64,000 nt of DNA from Deroplatys truncata (lineage: Eukaryota; Arthropoda; Insecta; Mantodea; Mantidae). Location: the NCBI GenBank assembly GCA_030765065.1, contig CM060975.1, positions 105,978,094 to 106,042,093 of the forward strand. The letters are read 5' to 3'. This document shows positions 10,048 to 23,500 of the stretch, piece after piece. The number at the start of each line of letters is the position of its first letter. Within the stretch, counting starts at the first letter, position 1. Made by a program: the position numbers and the translations under genes. Below the pieces are notes generated by a model. The model saw only the letters and a program-made list of their open reading frames with translations. It made no database searches and was not told the origin of the DNA.

Positions 10048-13000
10048 GTAGACTATACATCTTTGTGCTCTGTTCGTTAATGCTAGCATGAAAATTTGAT
10101 CAACATTAAAATAAACATTTCTCGGCTTCAGTTAGTAAGATGCATTGCAAAGTAAGAATAAGTATATAGGCATGGATTTTCTTAAAACGTATGCAATATG
10201 TCAAACGTTACTACTTTTACCCTTTTTTTGTTTTTTTTTTTGCTTTGCTTTTAATTTACGAAGGAGGAAACGTATATGGGTATTTAAAATTGTGATACAA
10301 TATATGTATTGCCCTCCACTAAAACTATTGTTTACTGATTTTTCAGATGCTAGATGAAAACAGCCACCTTATTCAGACAATTCAGGAATACCAAAGCAAA
10401 GGAAAAGCTCAGGAATGTATGCAGTAAGTAAAACGCAATTGTTTCCTTGTTTGTGTTCTTGAGATCAACAGCCAGGGATATTAACACACTACACTAAACA
10501 AGCTTCACCACCATGCAACTGAAGACGTCAAGCAAATTACCCACGTTCCACACCACTTTATCCTCACATGATTAAGCCACATATCGTGTAGGTACTTTTT
10601 CAGAGAATGCTATCACCAAATACTCGGCAGTTACTTCACATTATTATTAAAGGACTTGTCATGCACTTTTGCAGGGAATACTATCACTAAATATGCAGAA
10701 GTAATTTTAATGTCTTTATTTAGTGCTAAGTCAATTATATGAAGAGTTTATGGGAATTGGCCCTGTGCACTTGTTCCATAGACATCTGTTACTTCCATCT
10801 TTACAATTTTTCCACTACACATTGTTTTACATACCATATCACCCTATCACATCTATCCCCCCTACATCAATCATATCAACTCTCATTCACTTGTTTCCAT
10901 TATGTCGTTTCCATGAATGGTTATAACATTCAATAAAAATTATAATTACTTTAGCTGCAACTGATTCATAAACATTTTCTTTATCGTTACATAACTCCTG
11001 CTTATAAGCCATTTTTCTCTTATTATTTTATTCCTCCAACCATCAGTTGCTCTGCACTCCAATAAATTGTGCAATCCATCTTCATTTTCCCCACAAATTG
11101 GACATATACCTTGCATTATGTTTCCCCTAAGTCCTCTTAATTTTCACAAATGAAACTATGTGATAGCTTCCCTCTCCTCTTTATTATGCATATCTAAATA
11201 CTTTTCTTTACTTGACTCTGTCTTAAGCTAATGACTTTTCTTATTCACTCTTGTTCATATTCTTGTCTAGCTATATCCTGCTTCCTTGAGTGCACATATT
11301 TCCAAAATCCTGGACCATTCCATACCATTGCTCCCATACATTACCCAGTCTACAATATTCATCAGTGTCATATAACTTATATCATACCCACCACTATAGA
11401 TAAAGAAATATGTAGAGTTAACTTTGTAAGTCGTTATTTTTTGTGATTGAGGATAAAACAAAATGATGAGTGTAGTATACGATAAAGCAAGTCCTAGGTG
11501 TTTAAAAATGTTGGGTAAAGATGTACCTGTCACCCAAAAAAAGAACAAAATTTCTTTCTTTCTTTCTTTATTGAGTGTTGAGCTAATACAATACATTTGG
11601 GCATGATCAGCGTCGAGCCCTGGCTCCTATTGCCGATCATACCCAAGCTTCCACATTTAAAAAAAACATGTATGTTGAGTTAGCTTCATATCGCTAACAG
11701 TTTCTCATTTAAAGTCACTATACTGCTTAGTGTTCTTCTCCCAGTCCCATCTCCTTCCCTTACTTCCTCCGATCGTCTTTGAATCTCCACTACCAGTGGG
11801 AAATGGCTACTATAACATGCAATTTAATACCTTTAAGAATACTTATTGTGTCCCCGTGCTGATCGACCATAACAACACTTGCTCGTTCAAATTAAGAAAT
11901 GTAACTCTCCCTCCTAGCCCTCTCCGTGTTTACCGTCCTTTATATGTAAACCATTCACTTAACGATTTCATATAAATCTACCACTTACTTATCAATACAC
12001 TTATCTTTACTTTGTCTAATTTGTTCGCTTCTAGATCATGTTTCATTTCCACAACATATTCATTCTATAATCACTCTCCCTCCCAATTGTAATATTAAAT
12101 CCCCATTATTATTGCTTCCATATTCCCATACTTCTCTCAGAGCCTGAACAAAATTAAAAAATGGAGATAAAACTAATTAAAATATATATAAGAGGGTCTT
12201 TAAGAGATAAAGACAGTTTCTTTTGTGGAATGTCAATGGACTCCATCGTGTTAGTACTGTGCATGTGTAGAAGAAAGTGTGAACCCAAACATACAAGTCT
12301 AATCTGTGAGAACCTGTTATTTGAATCCTGTTCATATACACACATACTAACCTGGACGTCATAAGCCTAACCATGGGCCAAATTTTGAAACCATAGGATG
12401 CTGTCGTTTTACTGCAGCTCACTTCATACTTATTTCTAATTCAATCTGTCAGTGCTTTTCTCTCAAATGTTGGCATCTCTTTAATTCTGAACTGCATGAA
12501 CCACAGGAGGCACAAAGAGAGACCTTCTGGCGGAAGTGCATACTAACCAGGGGTGACAAAAGTTTTTTGTCAATGTGGAATGAATTATACCATAGATCCT
12601 ATAGTACTCTTTGTAGATACCAGTCAGTATGACAGTTGCATGAGCACATTTGTTATCTGTAAGTAGGTAGAAAAGGATTCTGTGTTTATTTTTAGGAAGG
12701 CTCACAATCATAGTTATCAAAGAGAGTAGAACCTTTGAATACAGTTTTTTTAAGAACAGTTGAGTGTCTTGTAACGCAGTGCATGTAAGTGCTAATTTCA
12801 GCATTATAAAAAAGTTATCTTTTACCCTTTCTTAGTTAAGTTTCTTCAACAGAGGTAAAAGGGAGTTTTATCACTGCTAACATTTTCTTTTAACAGATAG
12901 AAAAAGATTGTATTCTACTCAGAAATTAATATCAACATTTCTGCAGAAGTGCTTGTTTTGAGCTCTACTGAACTTAGGCACACCGAGCAACTTTTTTAAA

Positions 13001-16000
13001 GGGGGCTATGCTTATGATGCATGCGTATCATTTCACCTGTCCATCCATCTTTTTCCCCATCTGCATGTGTGCCTGAACATCATAAATCAAAAACAAAAAT
13101 TTGAATAACTACTGAAGTTGATATTAGTGCATATCTTTGAAACATACTGATCAAAAAGTCATATATCTGAACAGGGCACTCATATAAATGCTGCCTCCCC
13201 CCTCTTGACAAGTTGTCATAGTGCACCTCCCTCTAGTCACAAATTCTCACATCACTTTTTTAATAATGCGAAAGTAATGCTATCTCGTAAGGGAGAATAG
13301 CATAAGGTACATAGTGATAAAGTGACATTCACTGTACTGATGTTTTGCTGTGTAGACCTTCCAGTCCCCAGACACATGTTCCCCTAATGGGCAACCATGT
13401 GTTTGAAATATTGGTATAGCAAATAGAATATGTGTCTTGAACTTTCTGTTCCTAATAGTCTTTTTAACCCTTTTTCATTCTCGTTGAATTCTATATAACT
13501 GAGAAACTATAAGATATGCATATACAAAAATTTGCTGCAGAACAAATTCAGAACCCATTAAAATATGCAATTTGTATCAAGCTGGCTTTTTCATGCAATT
13601 AGCCAATTTTTACTTTCTCTAAGACGAACTCACAGTAACTAGGGGAAATATTTTATTCCATCAAAACATTTGATGTCAACATTTCTCTGGAAACATAGGT
13701 CCCCTTAAACCTCCCTTCCCCCAAAAAAGATGTGTGTGTGTGTGTCTGTGACCATATCTCAGAAACAAAAAGTTGATTGAATATCAAACTGGTATTTAAA
13801 TTCAAGACCTTCCGAGGATGTGACATGAAGATTTTGAAGAAAATCCTCACTCCACACTACCCTTTACACTGAAAAGTTTGTTAAGTTTGACTCTTAAAAT
13901 GTCCAACAATTTTGATTGAAATACATATGTTTAAGCTATTTTCATGACAAAAAAAAAGTTTATCTTTAATTTTCTGGGAATAACCTGTGAGTTATTCTTT
14001 ATTTTGAATGACTTTTGTATAATTGGTAAACTGTAAGAGATACACAAAATCTTGTTTTACAAAAAATGTAGATCTTGTTAAAGCATACAATTTATGTGGA
14101 ATAAAATTTTTTTGGCATTAACAATTTCCAAGATATTCTTTGTTATTGGTTTGAATTTTCTAATACTTTTTACTTTTCTCAACTGTAAATTGCTAATTTT
14201 TTTTTTTAATTTCCTTCTCTGTTCTATCTTTTTCATGTCCATGTAGAAAGAACAGAATTTCAAAGCCATCACATATCGACTGGCTTTGAAAAGATTTAGC
14301 ACTTTAGGTTACTGTATTCTTCTTATACAAGGAGACCCAAAAGACTACGAACCGACTATGCAGTGTTTTATCTGTCCGCATCCTCGGCGCTCGTTGCCGT
14401 CTGACTCTATCATAGAAAGGCGCAGATGAAACCATACAACATTTTTAAAACTACTTTTAAAGGCTTTACTTAACAACTTTATGAAAGTGTGTTTGAGGGC
14501 AGAATTGTTAGTAGAGATTTGTGGCCCCCTCGGTCCTCCGACCTAACCCCTACGATTTCTCTCTCTGGGGCAACTTAAAACAAAGTGTACAAGACAAACC
14601 CACACACCCTGGAAGAATTAAAAAAAAATATTTGTCAGGAAATTGCCAGCATTTCTCAACGTGAACTACGATGAGTGATGGATAATTTCCTAAAGAGGTG
14701 CCGAAAATGTATGGATAACAACGGTGGCCAGTTTCGCATCTCCTTTCATAAAGTTGGTAAGTAAAGCCTTTAAAAGTAGTTTTAAAAATGTTGTATGGTT
14801 TCATCCGCAGCTTTCTATGATTAGTGGCAGATAGCAACGAGCGCCGAGGATGCAGACAGGAAAAACACTGAGCAGCCTGTTTGTAGTTTTTTGGCTTACC
14901 CTGTACTTAAAATGTAATGTGTAAATGAGTAATGAAGGTTTATCTTTATTAACAAGAAGTAGGTAGAGGAATAAGCTTTTGTAAGAAGAGTTTTTAGAAA
15001 AGTAGAGAAAGTGATGTGAATGCAGTGCATCTGATTTTTTTAATATTTATTTTTGCATCTTTAAGTTTTACTATACCCCTGCCGTTGAAACGTTGCACTT
15101 GACAACTAGTGATTAAGTTGGTACATTCGCAAAAAAACGGATGAAAAGCTTTAACCGTTAGACTTCCTAAACCAATCACAAGGCAGCATTTCAGGTGGTC
15201 TATGATGAAGCGGAACTGGAAGCAGCTCTGTTGCTGGATATAGCGATTTCCAACCACGTGTTTCAGTTTGTGAATCTCTAGCATGTGCGTTGAGTTGTTC
15301 TTTGCAAGCTAATATTGTTCATTGTTATTTATATTTGTGGTTATTGTTGGTGTTGATAAATACAAATATATACACATATATATTTGTATTTATCTTTTTT
15401 ATATATATTTCATTCATATTATTTATACAAGATTTGAAGTGTGACAATCTCTCAAAAACGACGCCAATCACCGAGTGATGATTCACGAAGTGAAAATCCA
15501 TTGTGTCAGGATGTGCCACTTGATAGGCATCAGAACTGTTAAGAAGGACCCGGGAATTATTTGAACAGGAGGAGTACGTGTAGGTTCAAAGGCATCCCTC
15601 TATTCCTGCTGATAAAGCCATACAACGAACTGCAGCAGCTCTTGAACTAATCACGAGAACTGTTACTTACAAGGGAGTGAAACTCCAAGAGAAAGAGGAC
15701 AAAATTCCTGAACCATCTGGAATGCAGCGTGAGTGAAAATAATTTTGTTATCGCATCTTATAATTTGTTTTATTTCTCCTCATTGTAGCAGGCACATTTG
15801 CATTATTTTGTTTCTATATTGTCAAAAGTGCTAATTTATTCTACATACGTTGAAATGTTTATGCCGAGTTATTTTCAATTAGCAATAATAATAATAATAT
15901 GAAATAGTTATTATTTAATGACATTTGCTACTTACATACACTTTTTGTATGCGGCTTAGGCACAATAGAAAGGAGAGCAATCAGCTGTTGTTGTTTACTA

Positions 16001-19000
16001 ACCACTCTGGCAACGTCACAACCACAATATAGCCAATGTTACGCAAAGTCACACGAACTATCAAGTGTAAAGATTCAACGATGGGGATTGAAGTTTGGCA
16101 CTCTCAGGGTGATGTGCACAGGTAAATATTGGAAAGTACTGTCATGTATGTTACTATGGGAGTAAATAGAGCACAAATATAGGTTAGAATTTACTCTTGC
16201 CACTTGATTGGAGTAAATCACCTTTCGATTAAACTATAATACTGTAACGTATTTGTAGGAAGATATTGTGTCATTTTCATTGATTGCTTAGATTATATTG
16301 ATGATCTTGATGAAGAAAACAATGGGAATGCGATAGTGCTCATATATGAGTAAGTTGAGATCCATATGATACTTGTACAGAATGAGAGTTCAAGGAATAT
16401 TTCAGTATTAGTAAAGAATCTTTTACATTCCTTTTGAACCTGCTTGGAGAGCAATTACAGCAAAATTCATGACAGGAATTCAGCTGTATCACTCAATCTG
16501 CAATTATTACGTGTCCTGCAAGTGTTTTGTGCCGGAACATTTCAGGTAGTTACAGGTGATCTTATAAACGTTCACCATGTGCCTGCTGGTCGTGTCTTTC
16601 ATCATGTTGTTAGAGCACTTTTGAGGTTAAGAGCAAGGTACATAAATATACATGAATGTTCAGAAAATAAAATGCAATTCTTCTTCACTTTTGCAGGTTT
16701 TCCACACATTATGTGTGCAATTGACTGCAAGCATGTTCATATGTTGTACCCATTGGTGAAAGTGGTGAACTTTTCCGAAATCAGAAAGGGTATTTCTCCA
16801 TCAACATGCAAGTGATTTAAGATGTAAATATGGAGATTAGGAACATTGTTTCCAAAGAATTTTAAACTGCTTCTTGAAGCATATTACCTCTACTAACAAA
16901 CATTCATATCTTTCATTGACATTTTCACCCCTTTTCCTATCGCCTTATCCATAGCCTTATCCATGATTGCAACAGGTAAATCATTCAAACAAAACAATAC
17001 TCCAGGAGTAATGAGCTTTTACTTCCGTATTAAATTCTCCCGTAGTAACACATCCATAGTATGGATTTCTTTAGTAAATGTTACTTCTGAGGTAATTTAC
17101 TCCAACATGGTGCACGCTGCCCTTAAGTGTTTCAAAATGTGCAACTCATTTGCTATTCTTGTACATGAGCTTGCTATTAACAAAATTGATTTGCAGTTGT
17201 GTGTTTTAACATGTTGCATGTAACTACAATCAATCCAGCTGTAGAACTATACTTGATGTAACCAAAACATTTTATCTCTCTCTGCATTGGCATCGTGTTT
17301 GTATCAGCTGTTTAGGAACAAACTATTCATTATTGTATGCATTGCAGAAGAGAGGTGAATGACACCACACAGAATTAAATGAAAGCTACAACCTTCTTTA
17401 GTTTTACATTCATATTATTTACTATTTCATATTAATCAAAAGTTTTGAACTATGCTTCATTAAGCTACTTCTTGAAAACCCACAAATAATTGTGCACGTT
17501 TAAGGTACTATATGTTATAGTGAGTTTAGGTTTCTCGCGCATTGTGTGCTAGTTAATGACGTGTATTTGCAAGTTGGGTTCTAAAAGTGGAGTGATAATA
17601 AGCCTGTATTTCAAATCATTTCAAGGAAAATGTTTATCACGATATATTTGTATGGATGGAAGAATCACTAGTATAATATACACATGTGTTCAGATTTTTG
17701 CCTAGCTGTAATCCTGAAATCTTACTTATAGGCAAATTGGTTATTAAACAACATTCACACACCAGACTCTGGGCATACTGAGAGAGCTTCATCAGAAGTA
17801 TTTCTATGCAAATAATTATCATGATTAACACAAAGTGGATGGAAGCATGAGTGAATTGGTAATGAATAGGGAAAGCTGTGTGACTGCCTTGTATCAGATT
17901 TTTGCTTTCTCTGCCGCGTACCTAGTAGGTAGAGAAGGCATTGCATTCCACCCAAATATTGATCTCGAAATTTCACCAGAAATATGTTTTGAGACACCCT
18001 GAAATCAAGAAAGTCAGCTTAAAAGAAACTATATGACTACCAAACTTGAAATTTAAGTCCTGTACCTTCAGAGTTGTGACATGAAGATTTTCAAGAAAAT
18101 TTTTCAAATTTTTTTTCTTTTCTTAAAAATGACTAACAATTTTGATTAAACTACGAAATGTTTAAAATATTTACATGGCAAATGAAATGTATATCTTGAA
18201 TTTTCTGGGAATAGCTTGTGAAGTCCTCTTCATTCAAAATAAATTTTGTATAATTTTGCATAACTGGTAAACCATAAGGGATAGACAAAAACATACTAAG
18301 CAAAAAATGTAGATACATCTCTTTAAAACACAAATTATATTAATGGCATCAGCCATTTCAAAGATATTTCATTTTTATTGGTTTGAATTAATGCATGAAT
18401 TATTTTGCTATGTATGCCGCTCTTCCTCTTAATTCCTAAACTGGCTTTTATATCCCTTTCACTGGCACCACAACTTAAGCGATTCGAATAGCCATAATCA
18501 TTAGTGCGATACAAAACGGACTGGCCATCCATTCAAAGCCAAACATCACAAGTTGAGTCCTAATGACTGCAGTCAAATGTGCCTGTGGTAAAGGACAGGG
18601 AGGGCCCAAGTAAAATAACCAGTGTAATGTCACAGGTTTACATTTGACTGCAGTTGCGTGGATTTTGCTTCTTTATATTTAAAAAAATAGTTTTATTGAA
18701 GAAATTTAATAATTTTACAATATAAAAAGCTATAAATAGCTTAATTTTCTTGTTAAAGTAGTATTAATATGAAATTAACAAAAAAAAAAACAGTTAAAAA
18801 TTCTAAAACTTTGCCTAAACATCTTTGTTGCCAAATGGCAATGTTATGCATTAAAGGGTTAAAACTTTGTCATTTTAAGTGTTGTTGCTTATGACAATGT
18901 TATTGAAAGTGTGTGGAATTTGAGACGGTAATTTGTATCACAAATTACTCAGAGGTAATTAACGATAATAATATGAATATGTATTTTTATGTAACATTGA

Positions 19001-20462
19001 TTTCAGAGGTTTATTAATTGTAAATATTATTGGTAAATAATAATATACGGCTCTACTGAAACTGTCAACAATAACGCAATAATGCAATGAAGGGTTTGAG
19101 TTGTTTATCGTTACCGGGAACCAGGAAGTTACGTAATGTTTCGCGCCTTTTCGGTAAAAGCTTCCAGAATGTTCTATAAAAGTAATATGTATTAGTGGTT
19201 TTCATTGGATAGTAAAATTGATGCTAATGTTGGCGCGTTTTATTAGCCAATAGCATTTCATTTATAATCTTTAGGCGTATCTTAAGGCAAGCCTATAAAT
19301 AAGCCATGTCTGAGGTAAGCGTCCCCCCAGTGTGCAACAAGATTCTCAACATATTACACGTCAGCCCACCAGTTCTACAAAATTCTCCGTTCAGTTATTT
19401 TATCAAGTTACGCGCAACAGAATTACAAGAACTATTCTAAAGTATTATACAGTTAAATATATAAAGTTGAAGTACGTGAGTTAAAAGTGAGAAGTTATTA
19501 TAAACAGTTTCAGTATGGCGAGTATCAAGATAAATATGTGAAAGTGTTCGTGAATGTGTTCTGCAATAAAAAATTATAAAACCAATTTCTTCGTCAGTAT
19601 CATTTATAGACAAAAGATTCCTTTCCGCTTCACACCCTGCAAGAGTTAAATGTCTACCTAAATAGCTAGCCGGAAGATAATATACATAACCTTAAAATCT
19701 TTCATAAACTAATTGATACAAATTGCTACACCAGATGGAGTTAAACGGACAAGACCAACGAATGACGTCACACAAGATGGCTACACACGCGTGATGTAAA
19801 CAACATTACGTGAGAAACATTATCCACCACGTGGTGCTTTAAAACATATATACAATTTGTTGCTATCGCAAATTGGCTCATCAACGTGGGGCAGTTAAAG
19901 TTATGTAAACAAACATTTATTTGCAACATACAATTTGTTATACTCGCAATTTGGTTCCACAACGTGGGGCTCAACAACAAATTACGTAAAAACATATTAC
20001 GTAAGCTATACCGCTTCAAATTTTATATTATTACCATTATATAGCAACTTGCATTTAAACATCCAACTATCGATTTGGTTTCCTTTATTCCGCTTGTACT
20101 GCAACAGAGTGTGTAATGAAACTATTTCTACAAAGATTTATCTCAATAAACATAAAGCAAATAAATAGGTTACAGAAGAAGCTATATAAAACAAGATGAT
20201 TATTGGGTGGAGAAAGTCATGTGAATGTAAAACACATTTTACCATTGCAAGGTATAACAAAATTATTAACATTAGACTGAGCTAAAAGTGGGGGGGGGGG
20301 CTGATATTCTACATTCACATAACTTTCTCTACCCATTCTTTTGACAACTATTTTTACAAAATCTTATTCTTCTGCCTAGTTTTTGTTAATCAAAATAAAT
20401 TTTTGCAAAATGTTTTATTACACTTTTGTAAAAGTTCTATAAGCAAATAAGTGTAATTCCTA

Positions 20463-20537
<75 letters not shown>

Positions 20538-23500
20538 TGTTTTCTTTTTTTATTATTATTTATCATCATCTATGGGCTCCCCAGACTGTAACATATTTTC
20601 TAAATTTATTTTTTTATTTATATAGATACTCCATATCTGGCTCTTTGATTTTTAGGCACTCCACTATAAAAATGCATGAAAGATCCTGCATTTCTGCGCC
20701 ATTTGCTTCCTCTTTTGTTTCTGATATCATAATATCTTGGTTTCTAATCTCTAATTCTTCACATATCTCTCCACATCTATTACATATTCCCTGTAAGTTC
20801 CATGTTCCAATTGTCATCATCTGTTTCCATAGCCTTTTTTTAATATTCTTAAATCTGTCTGGCTGTAATTTCTTGGGTTTTATCTAAAAAAGAAAAAAAT
20901 TAGAAATGGGATTATAAAAGAAAGTGTGAATGTTCAAAGTTCAATTTTAGATTTTATTCAACAAAAACAATTAGAATGGTATGGACATGCTAAAAAAATG
21001 GAAGATGAAAAATTACCCAAAGAATAATGGAATGGATGCCCCTCTAGTTCCTTGAATCCACGTGTAATGCCGTCTTCCTTTTCTCCTCCTCTATTGTGGC
21101 ATTGGGAAATTGGAGAAGATTTATGGTCCAACAGGCAAGAATGGAGAAAAGTGATAAGAAATGTTAAAAACTGTAGTCTTGGGTGCCGGAAAAATGTTTG
21201 TTATTAACCAGGTTAATACCAAAAAAAAGTTAAATTAATGCTGGAATAATAAGTGCTGAACAGATCAGTAAATTCTGACAAGATCTAAAGACTGAAAAAT
21301 GGAATTCTATTCTGGCCTGCAAGTGAATGACAAGTTTAACGCATTCTTAAAAATCTGATGTGTTGCATTCACATGACTTTCTCTGTCCTCTGTCGCTTAT
21401 TAGTGGGTATAGAAGTTATTCTTATGAGCGTTTCCTTTCCGAAAATGCCTGTATTACACATTTTATAGATACAAAGGGAATAGCCATTGTCAAATGTTAA
21501 GAACTGGATACTATGTTCCTGCTCTTTGCGTGCAATCACGATAAACAACTGAATATTGAAAGGACTGTGAAAAGAATGACAAAGTATTGAAGAATTTAAA
21601 CCATTAATAACATATCTTGGAATTGGCTGATCTCACAAAAGAGGTTATTTGAAATAAATTGTGTGTTTTAAAGAGATCTACATGTTTTGTGTAGTATGTT
21701 TTTGTCTATCACTTAACGTTTACAAGTTATACAAGATTATACAAAATTCCTTCAGAATGAAGTGGACTTTACAGGCTATTCCTAGAAAATTCAAGATATA
21801 CATTCTATTTGTCATATAAATATTTTTAATATACAGTATTTTAATCAAAATCGTTGAAGTCTTACGTAGAAATCTACACAGTTTAAACCTTATGGTCAAA
21901 ATATTGCACAATTATACATAATAGTGGGCAAAAATCATAGACTATGTTACAACTTCCAACCTTATTTTGAATTGTATAGTACTCAAAATTTTTAAAACCC
22001 ACCCGTACTCTATTTTTAGTTTAGTACCACAGAACAGGTATACCATACAGAATTTGCTTGCATCTCCATTAAAAGACAAAATTCTACCAGAACAAAAATC
22101 AGGCATCTACTTAACTGTTTAAATTGTAATCTGGTTTATGTAGACAAAACAAAAAAACATTGAAACCAGAAGAAAGGAACACTTTGTTGCATTACCAGCA
22201 TGCAAATCAAAAATCAACTAACAAATCATTTTTGAATACGAACCATCACATCAAGCCAAAAGTGACTTTACTGAAAAACTTCAGTATGTCCGTTGAATTA
22301 AAAATTTGGGAAAAACATCCACATCATACAAAAGGAAGGAACGTGTAATGAATTTTGAAGTCCCACCCTTAAACCAGCTCAGTAGTTTCATAATAAGGAA
22401 TCCAGATGATGCCACGTCTGCAACCAACACCAGCAACAATGTCTCTAGTGTTGCCAGTTGGACCAAGGCTGAAGATAGGAGTAATTGCTTTTGAAACATG
22501 TACCAAAACCTAATTTTAAGAAAGTGAAATTAATATCAGTAATCGACTCAACAATCTTTCAAGTTATTATTTTGCTTCACTGTTCCCAACTCCTAACTTC
22601 CAATTTGATATATGTAATACTTATGCCAATACCTTTTAATAATCCTTAGGTAAGAATGAAAGTTTTGTTGTATTTCTACTGTATGTTGTAATTGAGTGCA
22701 TTACCAGTGTATGCTAAATAATTATATAAAGAAAGAAAATTGTACCAGTTACAATGCTCTATTTGGAGTCAGCTAAACATTCCGTATAGCTTCACTCACC
22801 AGTTTAATTGGCAGAATATTTTTTTACGAGCATTCACTCACACCCTAGCCTGCATGTGTCTGTCGGAGTTGATTTTTGCTGAGAGAATGCATAGTTATGG
22901 GGTTTCCTGCTTCCGGATTATCGAAATTCATTAGCTTATGTTTGAATATTTTTATTTATACCTTCTTCCATGTGTTTAGCCCTTTGTGTATTACAGCTCA
23001 TTTCATTAATTTTATTTCATTTTCTATTTCATGGTTTTTGGTCCAAAAATGTGTTGCAAATGCTGATTTTCCATTTGTTTGCATTTTATGTTTCTCGCTA
23101 ATGAATTATTATATTTCAGAAGCAGAAAACCCTATTTTCAGGTTCATCATCAAACCACCAAAGGCTACATGTTGGTCAGCAACAATCAACTCAGTCAGTA
23201 TGCAGCTGAGGATGCAAGCAGACACTCATGAAATATGTTCCGCTAACTAAACTTGTGAGTGAAGCTATGAGAGTGTAATTGATTCCAATAACGCACTATA
23301 TCTAACAGTGTATGTTGCTTCACAACGTGTGATTCCGTCGTAATATGATCGAGAGAAAATTGTGTCCAGTGTAGCATCAGAAATTAGGACATCCAGTGTT
23401 TTGTAGTTTTGTGAAGATTACTTTTCTCAGTGGTTACGTATGTGTCATTTCCAAAATGTTTAATTCAGTAACCTGGATTTGGGGAATCTCAGCAATTTTG

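Noticed and set aside
22876-23250. Membrane-protein gene
   Set aside because: The hydrophobic residues come from T-rich sequence between inverted repeats; no homology or splice sites seen.
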